Source of the DNA: a candidate division NPL-UPA2 bacterium
GTDB taxonomy: Bacteria; NPL-UPA2; JAGMAN01
Direction of reading: 5' to 3'
NCBI GenBank assembly: GCA_021129695.1
Contig: JAJOKU010000026.1
Span: 1 to 13,454 of the forward strand
Length of the DNA: 13,454 nt
Of the stretch, positions 5,287 through 13,454 are shown in pieces; the stretch's first letter is position 1, and each line of letters opens with the position of its first letter. The notes under the pieces were generated by a model. The model was not told the origin of the DNA. It made no database searches and saw only the letters and a program-made list of their open reading frames with translations. Both the position numbers and the translations under genes were made by a program.

Positions 5287-6241
5287 ATGCCCTCAAATTA
5301 TGCAATAACTGCTCTATATCGTGGGGAAGGGGAGCCGTGAACTGCATGTATTCTTTTCTGGAGGGATGAGCAAAACCGAGTAACCGGGCGTGCAGTGCCT
5401 GACGATTTATAGGGGAAGTTTCTCGCTTAAACCTCGTTAGAGAATTATCTCTAAACGGGGTAAACCTTAAACCTTTTCTCCCGTAGGTCTTATCCCCCAC
5501 TACCGGATGCCCAATATAGGCTAAATGCACTCTTATTTGATGGGTTCGTCCGGTAGCTAAAGTTATCTCTAATAAGGTAGCTGCCCTGAACCTCTCTAAG
5601 ACACGGTAATGGGTAAGGGCAAACCTTCCGCCCTGATGGCGCACAGCCATTCTCTTTCGCTTGAGGATGTGACGTCCGAGGGGAGCTTCAATAGTTCCTT
5701 CATCCAGTTCGAGCCTTCCCTCCACCAGGGCCAAATACTTTCTTTTAACGCGGCGCTCTTTCATCTGCCTAACTAAATCAAGATGAGCCTCATCGGTCTT
5801 AGCCACCATCAATGTTCCAGAAGTATCCTTATCCAGGCGGTGCACGATCCCTGGCCGAAGAGGACCATTTATCGCAGAAAGATGGGGGCAGTGGAAGAGA
5901 AGGCTGTTAACCAGGGTTCCCGAGTAATGCCCGGCCGCCGGATGGACCACCATCCCGTGGGGCTTGTTGACTATTAGAAGCTCCGCATCTTCATATAAGA
6001 TATCCAGAGGAATATCCTCGGGAAGAACTTTTAGGGGTTCCTGCTCAGGAATGAGAACACTTACTTTATCACCGGCCACCACTCTATGGCTGGATTTGGA
6101 TGGCAGCCTATTTATGGTGATCTTGCCTCGTTTAATCAAACTTTGAATTTGAGATCGAGATAGGGCAACAGCTCGTTTAGATATGAATTTATCCAGCCGC
6201 ATCCCATCTTCTTCAACTATGAATTCTTGCCTCTCTTCCAT
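5285..6241 (-). CDS. rluD: RluA/RluD-family 23S rRNA pseudouridine synthase
   Basis: Converts uridine to pseudouridine in RNA; by family resemblance the likely target is helix 69 of 23S rRNA. The 318 residues contain an S4 RNA-binding domain at about 14-75 (MRLDKFISKR, SRSQIQSLIKRGKI) and the RluA-type catalytic domain at about 85-300. Motif I is HRLDKDTSG with catalytic Asp137; RTHQIRVHL and IGHPVVGDKTYG follow. The length is usual for RluD. The ATG at 6241 has a ribosome site GGAGG nine bases ahead, inside a 7-bp hairpin (6246-6262). rluD after lspA/lgt is a common arrangement, but here a hairpin-filled gap of 157 bases separates it from lgt. RluC- or RluA-type specificity cannot be excluded from sequence alone. 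Confidence 0.93.
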   Translation of the reverse strand: MEERQEFIVEEDGMRLDKFISKRAVALSRSQIQSLIKRGKITINRLPSKSSHRVVAGDKVSVLIPEQEPLKVLPEDIPLDILYEDAELLIVNKPHGMVVHPAAGHYSGTLVNSLLFHCPHLSAINGPLRPGIVHRLDKDTSGTLMVAKTDEAHLDLVRQMKERRVKRKYLALVEGRLELDEGTIEAPLGRHILKRKRMAVRHQGGRFALTHYRVLERFRAATLLEITLATGRTHQIRVHLAYIGHPVVGDKTYGRKGLRFTPFRDNSLTRFKRETSPINRQALHARLLGFAHPSRKEYMQFTAPLPHDIEQLLHNLRA

Positions 6242-6245
6242 AAGA

Positions 6246-6374
6246 TAGTCCCTCCGGGACTACTTCCCAGGGGCTTCGCCCCTAAGGCGGCGTGTCCTTC
6301 GGACTCGCCTGTTACCCCTTAAGGGGAACCAGATTGTTCCCCTTAACACAGCCGAAGGCAGTGCCGTAAGGCAA
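6246..6374. repeat. Array of consecutive hairpins between lgt and rluD
   Basis: The gap 6242-6398 is filled with inverted repeats in close succession: TAGTCCC/GGGACTA with a 3-base loop (6246-6262); AGGGGC-TTC-GCCCCT (6269-6283); AGGCG/CGCCT enclosing GTCC-TTC-GGAC (6285-6310); an 11-bp perfect stem TTAAGGGGAAC with a 6-base loop (6319-6346); and GCC-GAA-GGC plus TGCC-GTAA-GGCA (6351-6374), whose first part repeats 4683-4701. No U-run marks any of them as a terminator. Besides these I see no gene here. Confidence 0.75.
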
Positions 6375-6398
6375 CCCCAATCCGCTCAGGAAAGCATT

Positions 6399-7160
6399 TT
6401 ATACTTTCCTGGTGTGTAATATCACCATAGAGGCTGTGGCCAGGAGGAAGATGGCCAGACTGATAACCTGAGATATGGTTAACTGAAAGAGGATTGGTGG
6501 ATTATCTCCCCGCAAGAACTCGATGAGAAAGCGAAAAACGCCGTAAAGGAGAAGGTATCTGAGAAAGACCTGCCCCTGGTAACGGCTGCGTCGGCGAAGT
6601 TTAATCAAGACGACGAAGATAAATAAATTGGCTAACAACTGATAGACCTGAGTTGGGTGGAGAGAGGCATCCAAGAAGTGGCTGTGGGCGGGGCTCTTAG
6701 GTGGGAAGGTGATTGCCCAGGGTAAATTAGTGGGAAGCCCGTAACAGCAGCCATTCAAGAAGCATCCAATCCTCCCTACTGCCTGGCCCAGGGCTACGTA
6801 GGGAATGACTAAATCAGCTGTTGTCCCCACTTTCATTCGCTTTCTCCGCAGAAACCATATTCCACTGGCCAGCGCTAAAAAAAGACCACCATGGAATGCC
6901 AGTCCTCCCTGCTGGAGCATGAAGATTTGACCCGGATGAGCAAGGTAATCCTTGATATTGAGGAGGACGAAGAGTGCTCTGGAACCGACTATAGCTGAAA
7001 TTAGGATAACGAAGCTTAGGTCCAGGATATTCTCCACATCAATACCCTCCCTCCTTGCTTGCCTCCTAACTAACAGCACTCCTGAGAAGAAGGCCAGGGC
7101 AAGCATGACTCCATAAGAATGAATAGAAATGGGACCAAGCTTAAACAGGATGGGATGCAT
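6399..7160 (-). CDS. lgt: Prolipoprotein diacylglyceryl transferase Lgt
   Basis: Integral membrane enzyme that moves a diacylglyceryl group from phosphatidylglycerol to the lipobox cysteine of prolipoproteins, the first step of lipoprotein maturation. The frame is open to 7205, but the start at 7160 is chosen: it gives the family N-terminus MHPILFKLGPISIHSYG, lies eight bases after the lspA stop, and makes a 253-residue protein of usual length. Several hydrophobic membrane spans are visible. Family motifs are GLAFHGG with His90, GRIGCFLNGCCYG with Arg130, the HPTQVYQLL segment, and RFLIEFLRGD near the C-terminus with a conserved Arg. The next enzyme of the pathway, LspA, is encoded immediately upstream, so both steps are made from one transcript. 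Confidence 0.95.
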   Translation of the reverse strand: MHPILFKLGPISIHSYGVMLALAFFSGVLLVRRQARREGIDVENILDLSFVILISAIVGSRALFVLLNIKDYLAHPGQIFMLQQGGLAFHGGLFLALASGIWFLRRKRMKVGTTADLVIPYVALGQAVGRIGCFLNGCCYGLPTNLPWAITFPPKSPAHSHFLDASLHPTQVYQLLANLFIFVVLIKLRRRSRYQGQVFLRYLLLYGVFRFLIEFLRGDNPPILFQLTISQVISLAIFLLATASMVILHTRKV

Positions 7161-7168
7161 GAGATATC

Positions 7169-7624
7169 TTAACTCTTTCTGCTTTCCCGGAGCATTTTCC
7201 AGCACACGATTATTACTCCAGCGGTGATGGCTGAATCGGCAAGATTGAAGACCGGCCAGTGATGGCCGTAGAGACTGAAATCCAGAAAATCGACCACATA
7301 CCCAAAACGCAATCTGTCAATGAGGTTGCCGATAGCCCCTCCCAGGACGAGGCCGAGCGAAGAAGTGCAGTTAGGGTATCTCTCAGAGAACTTTCTCTGA
7401 AGGGACAGTATCAAGATGATGCTGAGGATAGAGATGAGAATGAGGAAAGCTGTCTGGTGACGCAAGAGTCCGAAGGCAGCTCCATAGTTATGGATATGGG
7501 TGAGATGAAATATATCCTTAAGGACTGGAATTGATTGACCGGGCAGGATTAATTTCTGAACATAGTATTTAGAGACTTGGTCAAGGATCAAAATGAGGCC
7601 AGCAAGAGCAAGAAATAAGGTCAT
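7169..7624 (-). CDS. lspA: Lipoprotein signal peptidase LspA (signal peptidase II)
   Basis: Aspartic membrane protease that removes the signal peptide from diacylglyceryl-modified prolipoproteins. The 151-residue product has four hydrophobic spans (about 3-20, 57-76, 88-104, 128-144). Conserved motifs are DQVSKYYV, NYGAAFGLL, GNLIDRL, and the catalytic pair Asp112 (VVDFLDF) and Asp130 (FNLADSA), 18 residues apart as in characterised enzymes. The frame is open far upstream, but that extension overlaps the TraR gene and is not LspA-like. The ATG at 7624 has a ribosome site AGGAAG and lies seven bases after the TraR stop. Normal length, coupled with lgt. Confidence 0.96.
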   Translation of the reverse strand: MTLFLALAGLILILDQVSKYYVQKLILPGQSIPVLKDIFHLTHIHNYGAAFGLLRHQTAFLILISILSIILILSLQRKFSERYPNCTSSLGLVLGGAIGNLIDRLRFGYVVDFLDFSLYGHHWPVFNLADSAITAGVIIVCWKMLRESRKS

Positions 7625-7631
7625 ATTCTTC

Positions 7632-8003
7632 CTATTTTTTCTCCATCTCCTCCTTGCACTTGATGCAGAGCCGGGCATAGGGAACTGCCTCCAGGCGCTT
7701 ATGCCTAATGTCTTTCCCGCACTGCTGGCAGAGGCCAAACGTGCCTTCCTTAATTCGGCGTAAAGCCTCATCCACTTCGTAAAGGAGTTTCTGCTCGGTG
7801 CTAACCAAATCGAGAGTAAGTTCCCGGTCAAAATTGTCCGTCCCCATATCGGCCATGTGGAAGGAGTAGCCGGAGAGGTCCCCGGAAGCATCCCGCTGTG
7901 ACTTATTCAGGCTGTCATTTTCCAGATGCTCGATTTCAGAGAGAAGGCCTTCCCTCCTCTTCTCTAAAAGACATCTGAACTTCTCCTTGTCCTTTTTCTT
8001 CAC
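7632..8003 (-). CDS. DksA/TraR-family zinc-finger protein
   Basis: A 123-residue member of the DksA/TraR family, small proteins that enter the RNA polymerase secondary channel and adjust initiation, often together with ppGpp. An N-terminal helical region is followed by FHMADMGTDNFDRE, typical of this subfamily, then the C-terminal C4 zinc finger CQQCGK...LCIKC (Cys92, 95, 113, 116). The start chosen is GTG at 8003, because GGGAG lies eight bases ahead of it; a GTG at 8012 would add three residues but has its ribosome site too close. The gene sits 23 bases after ileS and just before lspA. A similar zinc-finger gene beside ileS and lspA occurs in several phyla. Whether it acts as DksA proper is unknown. 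Confidence 0.88.
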   Translation of the reverse strand: MKKKDKEKFRCLLEKRREGLLSEIEHLENDSLNKSQRDASGDLSGYSFHMADMGTDNFDRELTLDLVSTEQKLLYEVDEALRRIKEGTFGLCQQCGKDIRHKRLEAVPYARLCIKCKEEMEKK

Positions 8004-8026
8004 ATAAATCACTCCCTTATTTCATC

Positions 8027-10834
8027 CTAAATGACCTTAAAGCATCTCCTGCAGATAGTTGGATGCTCCTCTATTTCCCCCACTGTCTCACTCCAGATCC
8101 AGCATCGCTCGCATTTTCGCCCCGGAGCTTTCTCTGCCCTCATTCCCAACTCCTTGATTTCTTCTCCCGGGGAGACATCCTCCGGAAGAGTCTTAACCGG
8201 CCTTAGCTCAACACTGGAAACGATGAAGACGGTAGCCAGTTCTGATTCATATTCCTTCAGGAACGAAGTAAGGCGAGATGAGGTAGAAAAAAGCACTACC
8301 TTAGCTTCCAGGAAATTCCCGATCATCTTCTCCCGACGCGCCTTCTCTAAAATGCGGTACACTTCCTCTCTCACCCGCAGAAGTCTCTCCCATCTTTCCT
8401 CCAATTTCTCATTTAGATAAGATTCATCTGAGCTTGGCCAGGAGGCAAGGTGAACGCTTTCTTCCTCATTTCCAGGAAGATGCCGCCAGACATCCTCAGC
8501 CGTAAACGAGAGAAGTGGTGCCATCAGCTTGGTCAAGGTCAACAGAATTTCGTACAGCACTGTCTGGGCAGAGCGGCGCTCCCGGGAAGAGGCGGCGAAA
8601 GTATAAAGCCTATCCTTAAGAACATCAAAGTAGAAGGAACCGAGGTCAACTGTGCAGAAATTGTGAAGGTCGTGATAGAGGCGATGGAATTCAAAACTAT
8701 CGTATGCCCGGGTCGCCTTCCCGAGAAGCCCAGCCAGCCTGGACAGCGCCCATCTGTCTATCTCGGGTAACTGCTCGTAGTCCACTCTATCCTTATCGGG
8801 ATCAAAATCATAGATATTCCCCAGGATAAAACGGCAACTATTTCTGATGCGGCGGTAGGCTTCCACCATCCGGGTGAGGATCTCTGAGGAGAAGGCAATG
8901 TCATTTCTATAGTCCTCCGAGGATGCCCACAGCCGGATGACATCAGCTCCAAACTTCCCGATGGCTTCCTCGGAGGAGATTAAATTCCCTAAGGATTTAG
9001 ACATCTTCTTTCCATCTCCATCAACCATAAAACCGTGAGTTAAGACCGTCTTGTAAGGAGCCTGGCTTTCCACTCCCAGCGCCGTAAGCAGTGAGGTCTG
9101 AAACCAGCCCCGGTGCTGGTCGCTTCCCTCTAAATAGAGATCGGCCGGATAGGAGAGGTTCTCGCTATCTTTGAGCACCGCCCGGTGGCTTACTCCCGAT
9201 TCAAACCAGACATCAAGGATATCAGTCTCCTTCCTGAATTTTCTCTGGCCACAGCCTGGACAACTGATATCCGGGGGGAGGACCTCGTCTCTGGAGAACC
9301 AACTATCACTGCCTTCCTTTAAGAAAAGATCTGACACTGCCTTAATAGCTTTCTCACTGAGCAACTCCCGTCCGCATCCCAGACAGTAGAAGATGGGGAT
9401 GGGGACTCCCCAAACCCTCTGGCGGGAGATACACCAGTCAGGGCGCTCCCGGACCATATTTCTTATCCGAACCTGGCCCCAACCTGGAATCCAGTTAACT
9501 TTCTCTATTTCCTTCAGGCTTCTCTCACGGAGGCTGTTCTTATCAACGGAGATAAACCACTGCTCAGTGGCTCGAAAGATGACCGGGCGCTTGCAGCGCC
9601 AGCAGTGGGGATAGGAGTGAGTGAGGAGTTCCTGGTGAAGAAGGTGACTTTTCTCCCTCAGTCTTTCCGTTATCGGCTGGTTGGCTTCAAACACATTCAT
9701 GCCAGAAAACTCAGGGATCTTAGAGCTGAATCGCCCCTTCTCATCAACCGGGGCGAAGATTGGCAATTTATACTTCAGGCCTAACTCATAATCTGCTTCC
9801 CCATGGCCAGGGGCAGTATGGACACAGCCAGTTCCCTCATCCTTAACTACTGTTTCACCTAAAATCACCGGGCACTCATCCTTGCTTAGCGGATGGAGAT
9901 ACTTTATCCCTTTTAGCTTCTTGCCCTGCGCAGTTGCGACTATTTTATATTCAGTTATACCCGCCTTCTGCATGACAATATCTACCAGATCCCTGACCAC
10001 AATGAGCGTCTCATTGCCTACCGTCACCAGGGCATATTCGTAATCTGGATGCAGGGCAGTAGCCCGGTTAGCCGGCAGTGTCCAGGGGGTAGTCGTCCAG
10101 ATTAAGACGTTTACAGGGCCATTTGGCAGGTTCCAATCCAATCGCACCCGGCCTTTACTCTCTATCTCTATCTTGGATTCCCCGGTCAGCGGGAACTTTA
10201 CATAGATAGAAGGGGATTCGTGGTCGCTATACTCAACCTCAGCCTCAGCCAGAGCAGTTTGACACTGGATGCACCAGTGGACGGGCTTAAGGGAGCGGTA
10301 GATGAGCCCTTTGGCAACCAGTTCTCCGAAAACTTCAATGATCTTAGCTTCATAGTTAGGGTGCATGGTAAGGTAAGGATTATCCCAATCTCCCAGGACT
10401 CCCAATCTTTTAAACTGTTCCCTCTGAATGCCCACAAACTTCTCCGCAAAGCGGCGGCACTGCTTCCTTGTCTCCAGCTTGGTCAGGTTGTTTCTCTTTT
10501 TTCCTCGGAGGGATTTCATCACCTGATGCTCAATGGGCAGTCCGTGGCAATCCCAGCCTGGAAGGTAAGGGCTATCATAACCCTGCATTGACTTATATTT
10601 GACGATGATATCTTTCAATATCTTATTCAGGGCGGTGCCAATGTGAACATCTCCGTTAGCGTAAGGGGGGCCGTCATGGAGGATATATTTTGGCTTGCCT
10701 TTGAGTTTCTTCCTTAAAGCTTCATAGACTCTATTCTCTTCCCAGAACTTGAGGAGCTCGGGCTCCCGTCTTACCAGGTCAGCCCTCATGGGAAACTTGG
10801 TCTGCGGTAAATTAAGGGTCTTGCGGTAATCCAT
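8027..10834 (-). CDS. ileS: Isoleucyl-tRNA synthetase
   Basis: Attaches isoleucine to tRNA-Ile in the cytoplasm, using ATP, and edits mischarged valine. The 935-residue class Ia enzyme shows the HIGH signature as HIGT (64-67, in [20 protein letters not shown]), the [11 protein letters not shown] segment, the CP1 editing domain with [14 protein letters not shown]-type residues and the [13 protein letters not shown] motif, the KMSKS motif at about 606-610, the anticodon-binding helical domain, and a C-terminal zinc finger (CERCWIW and CRRC). This architecture is the usual bacterial IleS. The start ATG lies two bases after the punA stop. The hydrophilic zinc tail and the HIGT variant are normal for bacterial IleS. 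It is the largest member of the punA-ileS-traR-lspA-lgt run. Confidence 0.98.
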   Translation of the reverse strand: MDYRKTLNLPQTKFPMRADLVRREPELLKFWEENRVYEALRKKLKGKPKYILHDGPPYANGDVHIGTALNKILKDIIVKYKSMQGYDSPYLPGWDCHGLPIEHQVMKSLRGKKRNNLTKLETRKQCRRFAEKFVGIQREQFKRLGVLGDWDNPYLTMHPNYEAKIIEVFGELVAKGLIYRSLKPVHWCIQCQTALAEAEVEYSDHESPSIYVKFPLTGESKIEIESKGRVRLDWNLPNGPVNVLIWTTTPWTLPANRATALHPDYEYALVTVGNETLIVVRDLVDIVMQKAGITEYKIVATAQGKKLKGIKYLHPLSKDECPVILGETVVKDEGTGCVHTAPGHGEADYELGLKYKLPIFAPVDEKGRFSSKIPEFSGMNVFEANQPITERLREKSHLLHQELLTHSYPHCWRCKRPVIFRATEQWFISVDKNSLRERSLKEIEKVNWIPGWGQVRIRNMVRERPDWCISRQRVWGVPIPIFYCLGCGRELLSEKAIKAVSDLFLKEGSDSWFSRDEVLPPDISCPGCGQRKFRKETDILDVWFESGVSHRAVLKDSENLSYPADLYLEGSDQHRGWFQTSLLTALGVESQAPYKTVLTHGFMVDGDGKKMSKSLGNLISSEEAIGKFGADVIRLWASSEDYRNDIAFSSEILTRMVEAYRRIRNSCRFILGNIYDFDPDKDRVDYEQLPEIDRWALSRLAGLLGKATRAYDSFEFHRLYHDLHNFCTVDLGSFYFDVLKDRLYTFAASSRERRSAQTVLYEILLTLTKLMAPLLSFTAEDVWRHLPGNEEESVHLASWPSSDESYLNEKLEERWERLLRVREEVYRILEKARREKMIGNFLEAKVVLFSTSSRLTSFLKEYESELATVFIVSSVELRPVKTLPEDVSPGEEIKELGMRAEKAPGRKCERCWIWSETVGEIEEHPTICRRCFKVI

Positions 10835-10836
10835 CT

Positions 10837-11658
10837 TTACATTCTACCAATTACCTGACTTACCAATCGAGTCAGCTTAGGTTCTGCTGTTCTGGCTACT
10901 TTGAAGATAGCTTCGATATTGGCTGGCTTCAGGACATCCGGGAGACACTTATCAGTTATGCAGGAAATTCCCAGTACCCTCATTCCCGCCTGTACGGCCA
11001 CAATTACCTCAGGAACGGTGGACATACCAACAGCATCAGCCCCGATGAGACGCAAGAATCTATATTCAGCGGCCGTCTCTAAATTAGGCCCGGTTACGGC
11101 TACATAGACGCCTTTCTGAGCCTTTATCTTCTCTTCCCTGGCCACTTTCTCAGTAAGACGGACGAGTTTGCGGTCGTAGGGCTCAGACATATCCGGGAAT
11201 CGAGGGCCAAGCCTCTCATCACTAACTCCGATTAAAGGATTGACGCCCATGAGATTTATATGGTCGGTGATGATCATCAAATCCCCTGTCTCAAACTGCG
11301 GATTCATGCCCCCGGCGGCATTGGAGACGATGAAGGTCTCCGCTCCCAGAGCTCTCATCACCCGAACAGGGAAGGTGACCTCCTCCAATGAGTAACCCTC
11401 ATAGTAATGAAACCTACCCTGCATGGCCACAACTTTCTTTCCTCCAATCTTCCCTAAGACGAGCTGCCCGGCGTGGCCGATGACCGTGGAAGCGGGGAAA
11501 GAGGGTATGTCAGAATAGGGAACAGTCTCATCTGCCTCAATCTCATCGGCCAGAGCTCCCAATCCCGTTCCCAGGATTATGGCAATCCTGGGCCGGACCT
11601 TGCTCCTGGATTTGATAAAGCTAACTGCTTCTTTTATTCTCCCCTTCAAATCTGCCAT
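10837..11658 (-). CDS. punA: Purine nucleoside phosphorylase (trimeric type)
   Basis: Cleaves purine nucleosides with phosphate to give free base and ribose 1-phosphate, for purine salvage. The 273 residues match the trimeric PNP/MTAP family: ILGTGLG phosphate loop (28-34), GHAGQLVLG (61-69), [11 protein letters not shown] (79-89), SNAAGGMN (112-119), [14 protein letters not shown] with Glu194, and VGMSTVPEV (210-218). At the base-contacting position of human Asn243 this protein has Asp236 (ITDKCLPD). In human PNP that exchange widens activity toward adenosine, so the substrate range here may include 6-aminopurines; this is inference. Ribosome site AGGAG lies eight bases ahead of the ATG. It is coupled to ileS (2-base gap) and separated from proC by 187 bases with inverted repeats. 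Methylthioadenosine phosphorylase is the main alternative, but the motifs read as PNP. Confidence 0.93.
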   Translation of the reverse strand: MADLKGRIKEAVSFIKSRSKVRPRIAIILGTGLGALADEIEADETVPYSDIPSFPASTVIGHAGQLVLGKIGGKKVVAMQGRFHYYEGYSLEEVTFPVRVMRALGAETFIVSNAAGGMNPQFETGDLMIITDHINLMGVNPLIGVSDERLGPRFPDMSEPYDRKLVRLTEKVAREEKIKAQKGVYVAVTGPNLETAAEYRFLRLIGADAVGMSTVPEVIVAVQAGMRVLGISCITDKCLPDVLKPANIEAIFKVARTAEPKLTRLVSQVIGRM

Positions 11659-11722
11659 AGTTTTACTCCTGTAACCACTGAGCCCTGCAAAGGTTCGGTC
11701 TTAGCCCTGAGCGGATTTTTTA

Positions 11723-11829
11723 TTGCCGCCGTGTCTTAAGATGCTGGAAGCGGCAAGAAAACCCTCGGAGGCACGCTCCCAATAAAGACTGTATCTATCA
11801 GCAGTTCCATATTTCGCATGGAGCGTGCC
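11723..11829. repeat. Two inverted repeats in the punA leader
   Basis: In the 187-base gap between proC and punA, TTGCCGC (11723-11729) pairs with GCGGCAA (11750-11756), flanked by A/T runs. GGCACGCTCC (11770-11779) pairs with GGAGCGTGCC (11820-11829) across 40 bases. Neither is followed by a U-tract on the minus strand. I find no T-box or known riboswitch motif. They may be leader structures or repeats. Confidence 0.55.
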
Positions 11830-11845
11830 GAGAATGAGCGAAGGG

Positions 11846-12670
11846 CTATGCCGAAACTTTGTGTTGTAGTTCCTTTGCCCTCCTGGTTGCCGAGGCGACT
11901 GCCTCAAGGATGATATCTTGAAGCCCCTTCTTCTTGAAAATATTCAGGGCAGCCTCCGTCGTTCCCCCCGGGGAAGTGACCATCTCCCTTAACGCAGAAA
12001 GCTTCTCCTTGGCCTGACTTGCCATCTTAGCTGCTCCTAAGGCGGTCTGTTTAATAAGAGTATCAGCTAATTGAGGAGGTAGCCCCTCCCTGATACCTGC
12101 TTCTATGAGATTCTCCATAACAGCAAAAATATAAGCCGGACCACTGCCACTTAAGGCGGTGACCGCGTTCATTAACTCTTCCTCTACCTCAACCACTTTC
12201 CCCACTGCTGAAAATATTGTGCAAGATATTTTCTCTTCTTCCTCTCCGGCAAATCTACCCCGGGCTATGGCTGCCATACCCTCTCCAACCAGGACGGCTG
12301 TGTTGGGCATTACCCTGACTACAGGGACCTCCTTTCCGAGCATATTCTCAATATAGTCCGTAGTTATCCCGGCCGCAATAGAAATAACCAATTTTGAGGG
12401 TTCCAAAGAATCGGCTATTTCCTTCAGAACATTCTCTACCGCCTTTGGCTTTACCGCTATAATGACAATATCTGCCTTCCTGACTGCTTCCCTGTTATCC
12501 CCGGCCACTGTAACCTGTAACTCACTCTGGCAGCTCCCTAACTTATCTTTGTCAATGTCACTAACAATGATGCCCTTTTGTTCAACTATTCCTTTCTCAA
12601 GAATGCCTCTCGCGAGAGCCTGACCCATATTACCCACCCCAATGAAGGCAATCTTCTTCTTGAGCTCCAT
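11846..12670 (-). CDS. proC: Pyrroline-5-carboxylate reductase
   Basis: Last step of proline synthesis: reduces 1-pyrroline-5-carboxylate to L-proline with NAD(P)H in the cytoplasm. The 274-residue protein has the Rossmann motif GVGNMG (11-16), the VIIAVKP strand, a SIAAGIT segment, RVMPNTAVLVGEGM, the substrate-site helix VTALSGSGPAYIF and MVTSPGGTTEAAL near the C-terminus, all standard for P5CR. The ATG at 12670 overlaps the yggS stop in TGATG; an upstream GTG at 12673 would add one residue. The overlap indicates translational coupling. yggS-proC is a widespread pair. Confidence 0.97.
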   Translation of the reverse strand: MELKKKIAFIGVGNMGQALARGILEKGIVEQKGIIVSDIDKDKLGSCQSELQVTVAGDNREAVRKADIVIIAVKPKAVENVLKEIADSLEPSKLVISIAAGITTDYIENMLGKEVPVVRVMPNTAVLVGEGMAAIARGRFAGEEEEKISCTIFSAVGKVVEVEEELMNAVTALSGSGPAYIFAVMENLIEAGIREGLPPQLADTLIKQTALGAAKMASQAKEKLSALREMVTSPGGTTEAALNIFKKKGLQDIILEAVASATRRAKELQHKVSA

Positions 12671-13362
12671 CACTGCTTTCGTTCCCCAAATATGGCGGTG
12701 CCGACACGAACCATATTTGCTCCCTCTTCAATGGCTGTCTCAAAATCCTGACTCATCCCCATAGAAAGATACTTCATCTCCACGCCTTCTATCCCAGCGG
12801 ACTTAATCTCCTCGCTCAGACATCTAAGTTTACGGAAATAGGGCCTTGAGGTTTCCGGCGATGCGGTGAAAGGGGTCATGGTCATTAGCCCCAATATGTG
12901 TATATTTTTAAGTTTGGAGGCATTCTCCAGAAATTTAAATACTTCTTCTACCTTCAACCCAAACTTTGACTCTTCCCCGGAGACATTCACTTCCAACAAT
13001 ACATCCATCTTTCTTTCCAAACCTCCAGCCCGTCTATCTATCTCCTCCGCTAAGGCAGAAGAATCAACTGAATGAATAAGATCAAAAACCTCTAAAGCCT
13101 TTTTCGCCTTATTCCTCTGTAGATGTCCAACCATATGCCAGTTGACCTCAGGGCCGATCTCCTTATGCTTGATTGAAGCTTCCTGCACCCGGTTCTCCCC
13201 GATGGTCTTCACTCCGGCCTGGATAGCTTCCCGAATACGGGCAACCTCCACCGTTTTGGTCACCGCCACCAGCTCGATCTCCTCTTCCCTTCGGCCTGCC
13301 CTCCTGGCTGCCCGGGCTATCCGCTCCCTTACCAGGCTGAGATTATCAGCAATCTCTCCCAT
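12670..13362 (-). CDS. yggS: YggS-type PLP homeostasis protein
   Basis: A pyridoxal 5'-phosphate-binding protein of the YggS/PROSC (COG0325) family, which has no proven enzyme activity but keeps PLP and amino-acid pools in balance. The 230 residues form the alanine-racemase-like barrel: the PLP lysine in VAVTKT (Lys36), GENRVQEA, WHMVGHLQRNKAK, LLEVNVSGEESKFGL, and the phosphate-binding end MGMSQDFETAIEEGANMVRVGTAIFG. Length is normal. The ATG at 13362 has GAGGGTG just ahead. A perfect -10 box ends 12 bases upstream, giving a very short leader. It is the first gene of a two-gene operon with proC. Confidence 0.96.
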   Translation of the reverse strand: MGEIADNLSLVRERIARAARRAGRREEEIELVAVTKTVEVARIREAIQAGVKTIGENRVQEASIKHKEIGPEVNWHMVGHLQRNKAKKALEVFDLIHSVDSSALAEEIDRRAGGLERKMDVLLEVNVSGEESKFGLKVEEVFKFLENASKLKNIHILGLMTMTPFTASPETSRPYFRKLRCLSEEIKSAGIEGVEMKYLSMGMSQDFETAIEEGANMVRVGTAIFGERKQ

Positions 13363-13374
13363 TTCACCCTCATT

Positions 13375-13402
13375 ATTATATCAACTGCGGCCAAAAAGGC
13401 AA
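13375..13402 (-). promoter_or_regulatory. Promoter of yggS-proC
   Basis: A perfect -10 box TATAAT (13380-13375) and a -35-like TTGCCT (13402-13397, four of six matches to consensus) 16 bases apart. Transcription would begin only a few bases before the ribosome site of yggS, so the leader is under about ten bases. The remaining sequence to the window end shows no gene I can support. Confidence 0.65.
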
Positions 13403-13454
13403 CAAGAAAATTCGTCGCTTCGCTCCTCATGACTTTGATTAACGCAAGACTGTG

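Noticed and set aside
7161-7205. A 15-residue N-terminal extension of lgt
   Set aside because: It overlaps the lspA end and is not family-like; MHPILF at 7160 is the typical Lgt start.
7625-7891. A long upstream extension of lspA
   Set aside because: It overlaps the TraR gene in another frame, has no LspA likeness, and the ATG at 7624 has its own ribosome site.
11659-11845. T-box leader upstream of ileS
   Set aside because: No T-box core resembling GGGUGGNACCGCG and no terminator/antiterminator pair with U-run is seen.
1-13454. A CRISPR array or insertion sequence
   Set aside because: No regularly spaced identical repeats and no transposase frame were found; repeats here are short hairpins.

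Overview
The window reads as a stretch of bacterial chromosome from an uncultured anaerobic lineage. It is mostly housekeeping genes on the minus strand, with a mobile-element-rich left end. I cannot assign a phylum. The gene order, the remnant of a pyruvate/2-oxoacid:ferredoxin oxidoreductase gamma subunit, the tRNA-Arg with anticodon GCG and the many intergenic hairpins suit a deep-branching or candidate-phylum bacterium, but that is inference.

Layout from right to left, in the direction of transcription. A promoter near 13375-13402 drives yggS and proC, which overlap by one base. After a hairpin-containing gap of about 190 bases come punA (purine nucleoside phosphorylase), ileS, a DksA/TraR-type zinc-finger gene, lspA and lgt, all within a few bases of each other. 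A hairpin-dense gap (6242-6398) precedes rluD. A second promoter (5128-5157) then starts a tRNA run, Ser(UGA), Ser(GCU), Arg(GCG) and Ser(GGA), which leads into dnaX, ybaB and recR. Two bases after recR lies the start of a porG-like gene, but only a frameshifted 5' fragment survives before the sequence dissolves into short repeats.

The left end (1-1677) holds the most interesting object: a tRNA-Asn(GUU) gene on the minus strand split in its anticodon loop by a group I intron of about 619 bases. P1 with its U-G pair, P2 to P9 and the P, Q, R and S elements can all be drawn by eye. The intron carries an HNH homing endonuclease ORF that starts in the P1 loop and runs on through the P1 3' strand, P2, P3, P4 and P5 of the ribozyme. 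A rho-independent terminator for this tRNA lies at 894-935, inside the 3' end of a convergent, 5'-truncated large serine recombinase whose C-terminal reading frame runs through the tRNA 3' exon.

The genes cover lipoprotein maturation (lgt, lspA), translation (ileS, tRNAs, rluD), DNA replication and recombinational repair (dnaX, ybaB, recR), purine salvage (punA), proline synthesis and PLP homeostasis (proC, yggS), and transcriptional stress control (TraR/DksA).
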